A stretch of 64,000 nt of DNA from Dactylosporangium roseum (GCF_025264685.1 NZ_CP073721.1:7147501-7211500); one strand, 5' to 3'; counted from the stretch's first letter, positions 54,682-63,259 are shown. Notes: generated by a model from the sequence alone, not told the origin. Made by a program: numbers and translations.

Positions 54682-55410
54682 TCAGTCGGTTCTTCGGTCC
54701 AACCCGGCCAGTCCTTTGGCGCGGGCGAGAATCTCGTCCAGCATTCCTGGCGTGAGCCGACCGGTAAAGGTGTTCTGCTGGCTCACGTGGTAACAACCGA
54801 GCAACGCGGGGGCACCCTCGGCCTGCCACAGCACGCCGTGACCGAACGGCACCTTACGTGCCGGTGCTACACCGTAGACGGCCTTCGCGGCGGGCCAGAA
54901 GGCGGCCCAGGCGAACCCGCCGAGCGCGATGACGACCCGCAGGTCGTCGCGGATCTCGGTGAGCTCCCGATGCAGGAAGGGCGCGCAGGTGTCCCGCTCG
55001 GCCGGCGTGGGCTTGTTGTCGGGCGGCGCGCACCGTACCGCCGAGAAGATCCGGGTCGCGGAGAGCGTGAGGCCGTCGTCACGCCCGGTGCTGGTGGGCT
55101 GGTTGGCGAGACCGGCGCGGTGCAACGCGGCGAAGAGGACGTCACCGGAGCGGTCGCCGGTGAAGATGCGACCGGTGCGGTTGCCGCCGTGCGCGGCGGG
55201 CGCGAGGCCGAGGATCGCCAGCCGCGGGTGGTGCGGGCCGTAGCCGGGAACCGGGCGGCCCCAGTAGGTCTCGTCGCGGAAGGCGGCCCGCTTGGTCCGC
55301 GCCACCTCCTCGCGCCAGGCCACCAGCCGCGGGCAGCGCCGGCAGTCGGCGATCTCGGCGTCGAGGAGGTCGAGCGCGTCGGATCGGCGGGCGGCTGGAG
55401 CGGGGGTCAC
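54682..55410 (-). CDS. Type 5 uracil-DNA glycosylase
   Basis: 242 residues. Removes uracil (and often hypoxanthine) from DNA in base-excision repair. Motif A is GLAPAAHGGNRTGRIFTGD, lacking the polar catalytic residue of families 1-4, which is typical of type 5 (UdgB). Motif B is HVSQQNTFTGRL. Cysteines in CRRCPRL, FSAVRCAPP and DTCAPF could hold a 4Fe-4S cluster. GTG 55410 start. It sits just upstream of the DUF4129 gene. Confidence 0.87.
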   Translation of the reverse strand: MTPAPAARRSDALDLLDAEIADCRRCPRLVAWREEVARTKRAAFRDETYWGRPVPGYGPHHPRLAILGLAPAAHGGNRTGRIFTGDRSGDVLFAALHRAGLANQPTSTGRDDGLTLSATRIFSAVRCAPPDNKPTPAERDTCAPFLHRELTEIRDDLRVVIALGGFAWAAFWPAAKAVYGVAPARKVPFGHGVLWQAEGAPALLGCYHVSQQNTFTGRLTPGMLDEILARAKGLAGLDRRTD

Positions 55411-55454
55411 CCCGTAACGCTAGCCGAGCCCGCCGCAGCCGCCAGGTGGCTGCC

Positions 55455-55598
55455 TCGACTCGCGCGTGGAGCGCTGGTGGAGCCGACCGCGGCGGCCGCC
55501 TCGACTCGCGCGTGGAGCACTGGTGGAGCCGGCCGTGGCGGCCGCCTCGACTCGCGTGTGTGGAGCGTTGTGGTCGCCCCGGCCACCACAACGCTCCA
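55455..55598. repeat. 46-bp tandem repeats plus family C hairpin
   Basis: Three copies of a 46-bp unit beginning TCGACTCGCG at 55455, 55501 and 55547 (the third incomplete and drifting into the hairpin). It is followed by the inverted repeat TGGAGCGTTGTGGT (55561-55574) and complement (55585-55598). The hairpin shares GTGGAGCGTT/AACGCTCCACGATCA with the repeat at 45719-45810. It lies between the UDG start and the end of the HAAS-like gene. Confidence 0.75.
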
Positions 55599-55621
55599 CG
55601 ATCAACTCGGCCGTCGCCTCG

Positions 55622-56545
55622 TCACGGGGTCGGGGACAGCGGCGGGGACAGTGACGGGGTCGCGGAGGGGGCGGTGGTCGCCGTGGGCGGTGGGGTGGCG
55701 AGGCGGGGGCCCTTGCACAACGGGTAGCTCGGGGCCGGACGGGGGTCGGTGCCGTCGTGCGGGTCGTTGTTCTGGCAGCGCCAGTAGTCACCCAGGGTGA
55801 TGGGGTTACCGTCCTGGTCGTAGAGCGTCACATTTTGCAACGGGCGGCCGTTTTCGTCCACCGGGAACACGTCCGTCACGTGCGACCAGCGATCGTAGGG
55901 CTCGTTCGACTGGTAGCGGAACGTGTTCGTGAACCGGTACAGGATGCCGTCCGAGTTCGCCACCACGAACAGCGCGCCCACCACGGCGACCGCGGTGACC
56001 GCGTAGCCCGGCCACTTCGGGGCACGGGGACGGCCCGTCGCGCCGATCCGCACCGACACGACGACCGCCACCGCCAGCACCAACCAGCCCAGCGGGTCGT
56101 CGAAGCGGTCGGCCGGGATGATGTCGGCCGCGAAGATCAGGACCACGATGAAGACCGCCCGGGCGACCCACCAGGCCGGGCGCAGCAGGCGCAGGAAGTC
56201 GGCCGCGCGCGGGTAGCCGATGAGCCGGCCGACCTTCCGGTCGGCGACGCCGGCGCCCTTGCGGACCCGCCGGACGATGCCGTCGAGACGGCCGGGCAGC
56301 GAGGGGCGGGTGGTGGCGGGGGTTTCGAGGCCGGCCGCGGCGCGCAGCTCCGCCGCGTAGGCCACGGGCGGGCCGAGCCGGTCGACGAGGGTGCCGCCCT
56401 GCTCCTCCAGCACCTCGGCGAAGTGTGCCGGGAGGTCTTCGAGCAGATCGTCGCGCACCTCGGGCGGCAGGTCCGCCAGGGCGGCGGCGACCCGCTCCAG
56501 GTAGTAGTCGATCTCGAGGCTGCTGGACGCCGCCGACTCCGTCAT
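55622..56545 (-). CDS. HAAS/DUF1700-like membrane protein
   Basis: 307 residues. The N-terminal 75 residues form a HAAS-type helical domain (IDYYLERVAAALADLPPEVR, DLLEDLPAHFAEVLEE). Three membrane helices follow (about 130-150, 155-172, 180-200), then an extracellular domain with two Cys and a Thr/Pro-rich tail. HAAS proteins pair with PadR repressors, as here: it overlaps the PadR gene by four bases. Role unknown. Confidence 0.82.
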   Translation of the reverse strand: MTESAASSSLEIDYYLERVAAALADLPPEVRDDLLEDLPAHFAEVLEEQGGTLVDRLGPPVAYAAELRAAAGLETPATTRPSLPGRLDGIVRRVRKGAGVADRKVGRLIGYPRAADFLRLLRPAWWVARAVFIVVLIFAADIIPADRFDDPLGWLVLAVAVVVSVRIGATGRPRAPKWPGYAVTAVAVVGALFVVANSDGILYRFTNTFRYQSNEPYDRWSHVTDVFPVDENGRPLQNVTLYDQDGNPITLGDYWRCQNNDPHDGTDPRPAPSYPLCKGPRLATPPPTATTAPSATPSLSPPLSPTP

Positions 56546-56886
56546 GCCGTCTCCCCGATCAACTGGTCCATGGTCTGCGCGAAGCCCCGCCAGACCTTGC
56601 TGGAGGCGCTGAGCTGGGTGCGGCCGGCGGCGTTGAGCGCGTAGTACTTGCGGTGCGGTCCCGCTTCACTCGGGACCACGTAGGTGGTCAGCATTCCGGC
56701 CTGGAACAGCCGGCGAAGGGTGCCGTAGACCGAAGCGTCGCCGACCTCCTCCAGGCCGGCCGAGCGCAACCGGCGCAGGATGTCGTAGCCATAGCCGTCC
56801 TCCTCCCGCAGGACCGCGAGGACGGCCAGGTCGAGCACCCCCTTGAGCAACTGGGTGGTGTCCACGCCATGCACAGTAGTGCGCAT
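56542..56886 (-). CDS. PadR family transcriptional regulator
   Basis: Winged-helix repressor of up to 114 residues: LLKGVLDLAVLAVLREEDGYGYDI, GDASVYGTLRRLFQAGML and GPHRKYYALNAAGR are PadR signatures. The family start is near VDTTQLLKG, so GTG 56865 is an alternative to ATG 56886; neither has a good ribosome site. It is coupled to the HAAS protein gene. The direct repeats across its start are a candidate operator. Confidence 0.87.
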   Translation of the reverse strand: MRTTVHGVDTTQLLKGVLDLAVLAVLREEDGYGYDILRRLRSAGLEEVGDASVYGTLRRLFQAGMLTTYVVPSEAGPHRKYYALNAAGRTQLSASSKVWRGFAQTMDQLIGETA

Positions 56887-56897
56887 TGCACAGTAGT
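56870..56897. promoter_or_regulatory. TGCACAGTAGT direct repeats at the padR start
   Basis: Two exact 11-bp copies, 17 bp apart (56870-56880 and 56887-56897), overlap the padR start codon and its promoter. The spacing places both on about the same face of the helix shifted by half a turn. Possible PadR binding site; the sequence is not the classical ATGT-N8-ACAT box. Confidence 0.45.
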
Positions 56898-57039
56898 ATC
56901 AAGTACAGAAGTCGTGTCGACGCAAAAGGCGGCCCGCTCACTGCGGACCGCCCCGCGAGAAACGACGGCGCCTCCTCGGCGTCGCCGACTCGCACTTCGC
57001 GTCTTGCTTCGCGCTTTAGTTCGCGCCCTACTTCACGCC

Positions 57040-57606
57040 TTACTTCGCGTCGGCGAGGCAGAGGGCGTCGCCGCTGCTGGGGTTGGGGCCCTGCCAGAGC
57101 ACGTAGTTCGCCTCCGCGTAGGCGTCGCAGACGGTGGGCTCGCTCTTGAGCGCCTCGGACTGCGGCACGCCGCTCTTGATGCCGATGACCTTGTACTTCG
57201 CGTCGGCTGCGTCGCACGCCACGATCTTGACGCTGACGCTCTTGCTGCCGGCCTCGGTGATGGTGTCGCCGGCCAGGCAGTCGCCGACCTTCGCGTTCGC
57301 CGAGTTGCTCTCGACACTGTCGACGATGTCGTTCCAGGTGTCCTTGGCGAAGAGGAAAATGCCACCGCAGCAGACGAGCGCGAGCACCAGGATGATGCCG
57401 ACGACGATCAGAATGATCTTGCCGGCGTTGCTCTTCTTCGGAGGCGGCGGCGGGGCGCCGAACGGCGCGCCACTCGCCGGCGGCCCGTACGGGGCGCCGG
57501 AGGAGGGCTGCTGCTGCCCATACGGGTCGTTACCGCCGGGCGGCGGGTAACCGCCACCCCCGCCGGGGGGCGGGTAACTGCCGGGCGGCGGGTACTGATC
57601 AGACAT
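57040..57606 (-). CDS. Proline-rich membrane-anchored protein, LppU/SCO3897-like
   Basis: 188 residues: an N-terminal cytosolic tail of about 65 residues with repeated YPPPGG units, one membrane helix (IILIVVGIILVLALVCCGGIF), then an extracytoplasmic domain with conserved Cys (VGDCLAGDTI, KIVACDAADAKYKVIG, VCDAYA, ALCLADAK). This is the LppU/SCO3897-like arrangement of actinobacteria. ATG 57606 follows GGAAGGAAG. Function unknown. Confidence 0.82.
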   Translation of the reverse strand: MSDQYPPPGSYPPPGGGGGYPPPGGNDPYGQQQPSSGAPYGPPASGAPFGAPPPPPKKSNAGKIILIVVGIILVLALVCCGGIFLFAKDTWNDIVDSVESNSANAKVGDCLAGDTITEAGSKSVSVKIVACDAADAKYKVIGIKSGVPQSEALKSEPTVCDAYAEANYVLWQGPNPSSGDALCLADAK

Positions 57607-57763
57607 GTGCTTCCTTCCGGGGTATGCCGCAAAGATCACCCTAACGGATCAAAAGGGGTGTGAGCTTGGAAAATCCACCCTCTTGCCCGCTGGGGACGGC
57701 TCACGATAGCGGGAGAGGGCCAATGCGCGCAGCCTCGTGCACTGTCGTATTACGGTGTGCGCC

Positions 57764-58186
57764 GTGACCGATCTCCTGAAACGACTCGCCGCAGCCCCTG
57801 GCGTCTACCGCGGACGCGGCGACGGATTGGAGTCCGGGCCGTTCGTCGCCCGCATCAAGGTGACCTCGGTGGTGCGCGGCAACGCCGTGACACTGGACTA
57901 CGAGGCGGTCAGCGACAGCAAGGGACTGCAGCACGTCGAGCACACGATCCTCACCACGAGCGAGGCCGGGCGCCTGGAACTGCACGTCACCTGCCTTGAG
58001 CTGCCCGGCGTGACCCGATTCGCGGAAAGCCGGCCCGGCGTCTTCAACGCCTACGAGGGCCCCATGCCGGCCAGGATCATCATGACGATGCCGAGTGACG
58101 GCGTGCTCACGTACGGGTGGTGGTGGTCCCGCGACGAGGCCGAGCCGCGGGAGCAGTCCCGGGCCGAGGTCCGCCGCACCGGCTGA
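57764..58186 (+). CDS. Conserved hypothetical beta-rich protein
   Basis: 140 residues, function not recognised. The pattern PGVYRGRGDGLESGPFVARI with VTLDYEAVSDSKG and LTYGWWWSRD suggests a small beta-barrel such as DUF1579 or a THAP4-like fold, but I cannot assign one. GTG 57764 is preferred because the fold appears to begin at DLLKRLAAAPGVYRG. Convergent with ppx; the gap 58187-58446 contains only the family B palindrome. Confidence 0.68.
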   Translation: MTDLLKRLAAAPGVYRGRGDGLESGPFVARIKVTSVVRGNAVTLDYEAVSDSKGLQHVEHTILTTSEAGRLELHVTCLELPGVTRFAESRPGVFNAYEGPMPARIIMTMPSDGVLTYGWWWSRDEAEPREQSRAEVRRTG

Positions 58187-58243
58187 CCTGCGCTGACACA
58201 AATCCGACAGGCGAGGGACCCCCTCCAAGATCACGCCGCCCGA

Positions 58244-58304
58244 CTCCATGATCATGGAAAGATGTGGCTGCCCCGATAGCCAGATCTTTCCCATGATCAT
58301 GGAG
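58244..58304. repeat. Long palindromic repeat, family B copy 2
   Basis: A 61-bp inverted repeat with outer arms CTCCATGATCATGG and inner arms around GAAAGA and TGGCT. Its core is the reverse complement of the core at 9195-9250, apart from three base changes, while the outer arms differ (ATGATCAT here, ACGATCGT there). The conserved core with changing, self-complementary flanks shows selection or gene conversion on pairing. Confidence 0.8.
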
Positions 58305-58446
58305 TTGCCCGGAACGCGGCCGCCCGGGGCCGGCGGCGACCGCGAGCGACAGACGCCCGCCCGCACGACTGTGCGTCACCGTCTCATAGCGCGACAACGG
58401 GGTGGGCAGCCGACCGCACGCCTCGTCTGCGCGCCCTCGGGGAGGG

Positions 58447-59364
58447 TCAGGCCAGGGAGAACGCAATGCCGTCCAGGATGTCCGATTCCGAGGCTATGAC
58501 CGAGTCGGCGGCGGACCGTTCCAGGATGATGCGCAGGATGAGGGCGCCGGCGCCGATCACGTCGGCGCGGCCCGGGTGCATGACCGGGCTGGCGAGCCGC
58601 TGCTCGGCGGTCGCCGCCAGCAGGTCCGCGGTCACCTTCGCCACGTCGGCGGCGGCGATCCGGGCGCGGTGGATGCGCTCGGGATCGTACGTCGGCAGGT
58701 GCAGCGCCAGGCCGGTCACCGTGGTCACCGAGCCGGCGAGGCCGACCAGCGTGCGGGCCCGCGTGCCGTCGACGGCCGCCAGCGCCCGGTCGACCACCGC
58801 CGTGATGTCCGCCTCGGCGGCCGCGATCTGCGCCGCGGTCGGCGGGTCGCCGTGCAGGTGCCGCTCGGTCATCCGGACGCAGCCGATGTCGACGCTGATC
58901 GCCGCGTCGACGCCGGTCGAGCCCACGACGAACTCGGTCGAGCCGCCACCGATGTCGAAGACCAGGAACGGCGGCTCGGCGTCCAGTCCCCGCACCGCGC
59001 CGGTGAACGACAGGCGCGCCTCCTCGTCGCCGGTGATCACCTCGGGCGCGAAGCCCAGCACGCTCGTGACCATCTGCTCGAAGTCTGCCGCGTTCGCGGC
59101 GTCCCGCGACGCGCTGGTGGCCACCATCCGGGCCGCCGCCACGTCCGCGGCGGCGATCTCCGCCGCGTAGTCGACGAGGGCGATCCGGGTCCGCTCGACG
59201 GCCGCCGGCGACAGCCGCCCGGTCCGGTCCACACCCTCACCCAGCCGCACGATCCGCATCTGCCGGGTGACGTCCGAGAGTTGCCCGCCGTCGACGTCGG
59301 CGATGAGCAGACGCACCGAGTTGGTCCCGCAGTCGATCGCAGCTACCCGCTTCACACCGCTCAC
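58447..59364 (-). CDS. ppx: Exopolyphosphatase (Ppx/GppA family)
   Basis: 305 residues. Hydrolyses polyphosphate or pppGpp. ASKHA phosphate loops IDCGTNSVRLLIADV and VFDIGGGSTEFV are intact. This is the short actinobacterial form (compare Rv1026) lacking the C-terminal HD-like domain. GTG 59364 is chosen; GTG 59355 is an alternative. Ten bases after the argA-like stop. In many actinobacteria it follows eno-divIC-DUF501; here four genes are inserted. Confidence 0.9.
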   Translation of the reverse strand: MSGVKRVAAIDCGTNSVRLLIADVDGGQLSDVTRQMRIVRLGEGVDRTGRLSPAAVERTRIALVDYAAEIAAADVAAARMVATSASRDAANAADFEQMVTSVLGFAPEVITGDEEARLSFTGAVRGLDAEPPFLVFDIGGGSTEFVVGSTGVDAAISVDIGCVRMTERHLHGDPPTAAQIAAAEADITAVVDRALAAVDGTRARTLVGLAGSVTTVTGLALHLPTYDPERIHRARIAAADVAKVTADLLAATAEQRLASPVMHPGRADVIGAGALILRIILERSAADSVIASESDILDGIAFSLA

Positions 59365-59374
59365 ACCGCGAAGC

Positions 59375-59878
59375 CTACAAATGCAGCAGCATCCGCGTGT
59401 TGCCGAGGGTGTTGGGCTTGACCCGTTCGAGGTCGAGGAACTCCGCGACACCCTCGTCGTACGAGCGCAGCAGCTCCTCGTAGACCGAGTGGGTGACCGG
59501 CGTTCCGTCGATCGGCACGAAGCCGAACGAGCCGAAGAAGCGGGTCTCGAAGGTCAGCACGAACACGCGCCGCACTCCGATGTCACGTGCCGAGCTGAGC
59601 AGCTCGGTCACGATGCGGTGGCCGATCTTGTGCCCGCGGATCAGCGGATCGACCGCCACGGTCCGGACCTCGGCCAGGTCCTCCCACATGACGTGCAGGG
59701 CGCCGCAGCCGACGATCATGCCGTCGGTGTCGCGCTCGGCCACCCAGAACTCCTGCACGGCCTCGTACAGCGTCACCATGGGCTTCGACAGCAGCCGCCG
59801 GTCCGCGACGTACATCGCCACCAGCCGCCGGATCCCCCGAACGTCGGCGGTCCGTGCCCGCCGAACGGTTACCTCCAT
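59375..59878 (-). CDS. GNAT family amino-acid N-acetyltransferase (ArgA-like)
   Basis: 167 residues. The acetyl-CoA motif is VDPLIRGHKIGHRIV; family segments include VRRARTADVRGIRRLV, GCGALHVMWEDLAEVRTVAV, VFVLTFETRFFGSFGF. This fits the short ArgA of actinobacteria (Rv2747) that acetylates glutamate or glutamine at the start of arginine synthesis. ATG 59878 begins the family. A plain GNAT with another substrate cannot be excluded. Upstream of ppx on the same strand. Confidence 0.82.
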   Translation of the reverse strand: MEVTVRRARTADVRGIRRLVAMYVADRRLLSKPMVTLYEAVQEFWVAERDTDGMIVGCGALHVMWEDLAEVRTVAVDPLIRGHKIGHRIVTELLSSARDIGVRRVFVLTFETRFFGSFGFVPIDGTPVTHSVYEELLRSYDEGVAEFLDLERVKPNTLGNTRMLLHL

Positions 59879-59902
59879 GGCGGTAAGGGTAGTTGCGCGC
59901 GG

Positions 59903-60391
59903 GTGTGGCATCTGACACGTGACCGGGTGCTCATGGTCTCCACGGCGGTGATGGTCCTCGTGGCGGGCACCATGACGGTCTTGTATCTGACCAAGGACGG
60001 CACACCGCCGCCGCCGGCATCCGCCCGCACCGCCGGGCCCACTCCGACTGCGAGCGGACCGCCGTCCGCAGCCGCCGCCGGCACGCATCCCATGAAGGCC
60101 GGATACGCCGTACGCAACAAGTGGAAGGACGGCTTCAACGCCGAGGTGACCGTGACGAACCTCAGCGCCCAGCCGGTCGAGGGCTGGACCGTACAGCTCG
60201 AACTCCCCGAGGCCGTGGACCTCACGTCGACGTGGGGTGCCAAGATCGAGCAGAAGGCCCGGACGCTGACGCTGCGCTCGCAGTCCTGGAACACGTACCT
60301 GGAAGCGGGTGGCACGATCCGGATGGGTTTCGAGGCCAAGGGCGAGGCGGCCCAGCCGACCAAGTGCACCATCAACGGGTCACCCTGCTGA
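59903..60391 (+). CDS. Membrane-anchored CBM2-like carbohydrate-binding protein
   Basis: 162 residues: an N-terminal membrane anchor (about 10-27), a Pro/Ala/Thr linker (about 32-58), then a CBM2-type domain (about 63-162) with the usual start VRNKWKDGFNAEVTVTNLS, GWTVQLELP and end Cys pair region TKCTINGSPC. No catalytic domain is attached, which is unusual for CBM2. GTG 59903 gives a basic N-terminus before the helix; GTG 59927 or ATG 59933 are alternatives. Possibly holds cellulose or chitin at the cell surface. Confidence 0.75.
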   Translation: MWHLTRDRVLMVSTAVMVLVAGTMTVLYLTKDGTPPPPASARTAGPTPTASGPPSAAAAGTHPMKAGYAVRNKWKDGFNAEVTVTNLSAQPVEGWTVQLELPEAVDLTSTWGAKIEQKARTLTLRSQSWNTYLEAGGTIRMGFEAKGEAAQPTKCTINGSPC

Positions 60392-60427
60392 CAGTTCGTT
60401 GCCCGCCCGGCCACCGGGGCCCACATT

Positions 60428-61168
60428 GTGCGCATGCATCGAGTCAGCTCCCGGATCCTGTCCGTGGCCACCGCCTCCGTGCTCGGCGCCGGCATGCTGG
60501 GCTGCGGCCTGATCAACCAGGTCAAGCAGACCGTCGACAACGTCTCCGCGATCAGCGACCTCGCCGATCGCCTGGGCAAGTCGGGCCAGCTCACGTTCAC
60601 CGCCGAGTACAAGACCGACGACGGCTCGGCCACAACCGTGGTGCAGCAGCCGCCGAAGGCCGCCTACCTGGGCAAGGAGGGCCGCTTCATCCTCACCGAG
60701 AACACGCTGCTGTCCTGCTCCGGCCCCGCGAACAAGACGGTGTGCCACAAGAGCCCGGTCCAGCCCGGTCAGCTCTCCTCCGCCGACCGGGCCGCCCACC
60801 TGTCGGCGGTCGCCGGCGGCGGCTTCATCAGCACCGAGATGGCGCTGGCCCTGATGACCGCCGCCGCGGTGGTCCCCGGCGTGAAGATCGCACAGAACAC
60901 CGCCACGATCGCCGGTCAGAAAAGCGACTGTCTCGATGTGACGGGGATCCCGCGGGACAGCGATCCCAACGCGGTCACCGCGCAGGAGTTCCATGTCTGC
61001 GTCGCCGAGAACGGCCTGCTCACCCGGTTCAAGGGGGTCGGCACGGACGACAAGCAGCTCGGTGTGGAACTGACGAAATACAGCGAGCAGGTCGACCCGC
61101 AGGCGTTCGTGGTGCCCAGGGGCGCGAAGATCATCGAAGGCACGACCCCGCCCGCGCCGGGCAACTGA
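60428..61168 (+). CDS. Putative lipoprotein
   Basis: 246 residues. N-terminal lipoprotein signal (basic start, ATASVLGAGMLGC, acylated Cys near residue 26). The mature part resembles LppX/LprG-type or DUF-like exported proteins with a short Cys pair (LLSCSGPANKTVC) and another (SDCLDV with FHVCVAE). Function not assigned. GTG 60428 or ATG 60434. Same strand as the CBM2 gene (36 bp apart). Confidence 0.75.
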   Translation: MRMHRVSSRILSVATASVLGAGMLGCGLINQVKQTVDNVSAISDLADRLGKSGQLTFTAEYKTDDGSATTVVQQPPKAAYLGKEGRFILTENTLLSCSGPANKTVCHKSPVQPGQLSSADRAAHLSAVAGGGFISTEMALALMTAAAVVPGVKIAQNTATIAGQKSDCLDVTGIPRDSDPNAVTAQEFHVCVAENGLLTRFKGVGTDDKQLGVELTKYSEQVDPQAFVVPRGAKIIEGTTPPAPGN

Positions 61169-61182
61169 CGTACCTTGACGGG

Positions 61183-62127
61183 GTGCTCACGCCACCCCGA
61201 GGACTTCCCGACGACGCGCTCTCGTCGCTGCTCGTCCGCGAGTGGGGACTCACCGTCAAGTCGCTGACGTATCGGGCGGTCGGCTTCGGCAGCCACCACT
61301 GGGAACTCGTCGACACCTCGGGCTCCCGGTGGTTCGTCACCGTCGACGAGCCGGCCGACGCGAACAAGCTGCACGCCTCCCTGTCCGTCGCGATGGACCT
61401 GCGGGCGACCGGACACACGTTCTGCGTGGCGCCCATCCCGACGGCCGGCAACCAGCCGATGCTCCGGCACGGGCCGTTCACCGTCGCGGTCTACCCGTTC
61501 GTCGACGGCACCAGCTTCGAGTGGAACGCCTTCGCCGGGCCGGAGCATCGCCAGGCCACCCTCGACATGATCATCCAGCTCCACACCGCGCCGCCGATCG
61601 TCCGGCGGCACGCTCGCGTCGACGACTTCGCCGTGCCGCATCGGGACGAGGTCGAGCGGGCGCTGAAGCAGCCGGGGCCGGACTGCGGCCCCTACTCCAC
61701 GGCCGTCGCCGACCTTCTCGTGGAGCACGCAGAACCCTTGCGGAGGGTCCTCGCGCGGTATGACGAGCTGGTCCTCGGGAGCCGGGCGGAGCCCGTGCGC
61801 GCCGTCCTCACACACGGCGAGCCGCACTCGGGCAACACGATGCGCACCCCGACCGGGTGGCGGCTGATCGACTGGGACACCGTGCTCGTCTCGCCCCCGG
61901 AGCGGGACCTCTGGCTGATCGAGCCGGGCGACGGGTCGATCTTCGCCGCCTACGCCGACGCGACCGGGGTGCTGGTCCGCCCGTCGACGATCATGCTCTT
62001 CCAGCTTCGGTGGGCGCTGACCGACATCGCCGTCGAGGTCCGCCGGTTCCGCCGCCCCCACACCGGCACCCCGGACGACGCCGAGGGCTGGGAGATCCTG
62101 CGGTCAGTCGTCACCCGGATCGATTGA
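61183..62127 (+). CDS. Aminoglycoside phosphotransferase-like (APH) kinase
   Basis: 314 residues. Kinase motifs: nucleotide-binding Lys region WFVTVDEPADANKL, catalytic loop THGEPHSGNT (HGxxHxxN) and metal-binding LIDWDTV. APH-family proteins phosphorylate small molecules; the substrate is unknown and drug resistance should not be assumed. GTG 61183 has no ribosome site; TACCTT at 61171-61176 may be the -10 box of a leaderless transcript. Convergent with the DUF501 gene. Confidence 0.85.
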   Translation: MLTPPRGLPDDALSSLLVREWGLTVKSLTYRAVGFGSHHWELVDTSGSRWFVTVDEPADANKLHASLSVAMDLRATGHTFCVAPIPTAGNQPMLRHGPFTVAVYPFVDGTSFEWNAFAGPEHRQATLDMIIQLHTAPPIVRRHARVDDFAVPHRDEVERALKQPGPDCGPYSTAVADLLVEHAEPLRRVLARYDELVLGSRAEPVRAVLTHGEPHSGNTMRTPTGWRLIDWDTVLVSPPERDLWLIEPGDGSIFAAYADATGVLVRPSTIMLFQLRWALTDIAVEVRRFRRPHTGTPDDAEGWEILRSVVTRID

Positions 62128-62129
62128 GA

Positions 62130-62660
62130 TCAAGCGCCGGAGGCGCCGGCCGAATCGGGGTGGACCGACACACACGGGCCGGCGGCCCACCACGCGCCCG
62201 CCTGCTCCCGGGTCTCGTCACCGAACGGGTTCACCCCGGGCCCGACGGCAAGTGCATGCCCGAGGTGTACGTGCAGGCACTTCACCCGCGTCGGCATGCC
62301 CCCGGCCGACACGCCGGCGATCTCCTCGACGTGTCCGATCTCCTCGCGCCGGCGCAGGTAGTCCTCGTGCGCCCGCGTGTAGGCCGCCGCCAGCTCCGGA
62401 TCCTCCGCGAGCCGGGCGTTCATCGTCTTCATCAGCCCGGCCGACTCCAGCCGGCTGCACTCCTGGACCGCCCTCGGGCAGGTCAGGTAGTACAACGTCG
62501 GAAAGGGCGTGCCGTCGGGCAGGCGCGGCGTGGTCTCCACGACGTCGGGCAGCCCGCACGGGCACCGGTGGGCGACGGCCCGGGTGCCCCGCGGCCTGCG
62601 GCCGAGCTGCGCCTCGACCACCGCCAGGTCCTGCTCGGTGGCCTTCTCGGGTTCGCTCAC
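62130..62660 (-). CDS. DUF501 domain-containing protein
   Basis: 176 residues. DUF501 signature: VEAQLGRRPRGTRAVAHRCP, CPCGLPDVVET, GTPFPTLYYLTCP and RVKCLHVHLGHALAVGPGVN. GTG 62660 overlaps the divIC stop (GTGA). Conserved next to divIC and eno in actinobacteria (Rv1025); function unknown. Confidence 0.92.
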   Translation of the reverse strand: MSEPEKATEQDLAVVEAQLGRRPRGTRAVAHRCPCGLPDVVETTPRLPDGTPFPTLYYLTCPRAVQECSRLESAGLMKTMNARLAEDPELAAAYTRAHEDYLRRREEIGHVEEIAGVSAGGMPTRVKCLHVHLGHALAVGPGVNPFGDETREQAGAWWAAGPCVSVHPDSAGASGA

Positions 62661-63190
62661 TGCTTGTCCGCCGCCTCGACGCTCGACCACAACTTGCCAT
62701 ACCACGGCCGGGGGGCCTTCTCGGCGCCCGGCAGGTCGGCCGGGTCGGTCTTCGTGGCCCGGCCCGGATCGACGACAACGTACGACTTCTCCCCCGGCAA
62801 CACCATGTGCAGCCGCTGCCGGGCCTGACTGATCACGTATTCGTCGTCGTCCCACTTCGCCGCGCGGGTCGCCATCTCGGCGATCTTCACGGCCTGCCGC
62901 TCCTGGCTCTGCTCCAGGGCGGCGATCTCCGCCTGCTGGGCGAGGTAGACCCGCACCGGGTAGGCATAGGCGAGCAGCAGGACCAGCAGCACGAGGCTCA
63001 GCACGATCGCCCGGCTCGTGAACCGCCGCGGCTGTGGTGCCCGGGTGCGCAGGGCCGTGCCGCCGGCCGACACCGCCCGCCGCGCCACGGTCGGCCGGGC
63101 CGGGGCACGTCCCCCGCCCGACCGTTGACCGCGGGGCGCCGAGCCGCGGGAGGGCGCGCTGCGCCCACCCGGCCTGGTGCGCTGCTGCAT
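62657..63190 (-). CDS. Septum formation initiator (FtsB/DivIC family)
   Basis: 177 residues: an Arg/Pro/Ala-rich cytosolic N-terminus (about 1-60), one membrane helix (about 61-78, IVLSLVLLVLLLAYAYP), a coiled coil (about 80-112) and a conserved WDDDEYVISQARQRLHMVLPG segment. Forms the FtsB/DivIC part of the divisome with FtsL and FtsQ. Coupled to DUF501 and downstream of eno. Confidence 0.92.
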   Translation of the reverse strand: MQQRTRPGGRSAPSRGSAPRGQRSGGGRAPARPTVARRAVSAGGTALRTRAPQPRRFTSRAIVLSLVLLVLLLAYAYPVRVYLAQQAEIAALEQSQERQAVKIAEMATRAAKWDDDEYVISQARQRLHMVLPGEKSYVVVDPGRATKTDPADLPGAEKAPRPWYGKLWSSVEAADKQ

Positions 63191-63259
63191 TCCTCCCCCA
63201 GGTGGTTCACCGCGTCTGCGGCCCCCGTGATCAGGAGGCCGCAGACCCGAAAAATCGCA

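Noticed and set aside
55455..55560. CRISPR-like array
   Set aside because: Units are adjacent with no unique spacers, and there are only three; a simple tandem repeat.
61183..62127. Aminoglycoside resistance gene
   Set aside because: Only the general kinase motifs are shared; the substrate cannot be inferred, so no resistance function is claimed.
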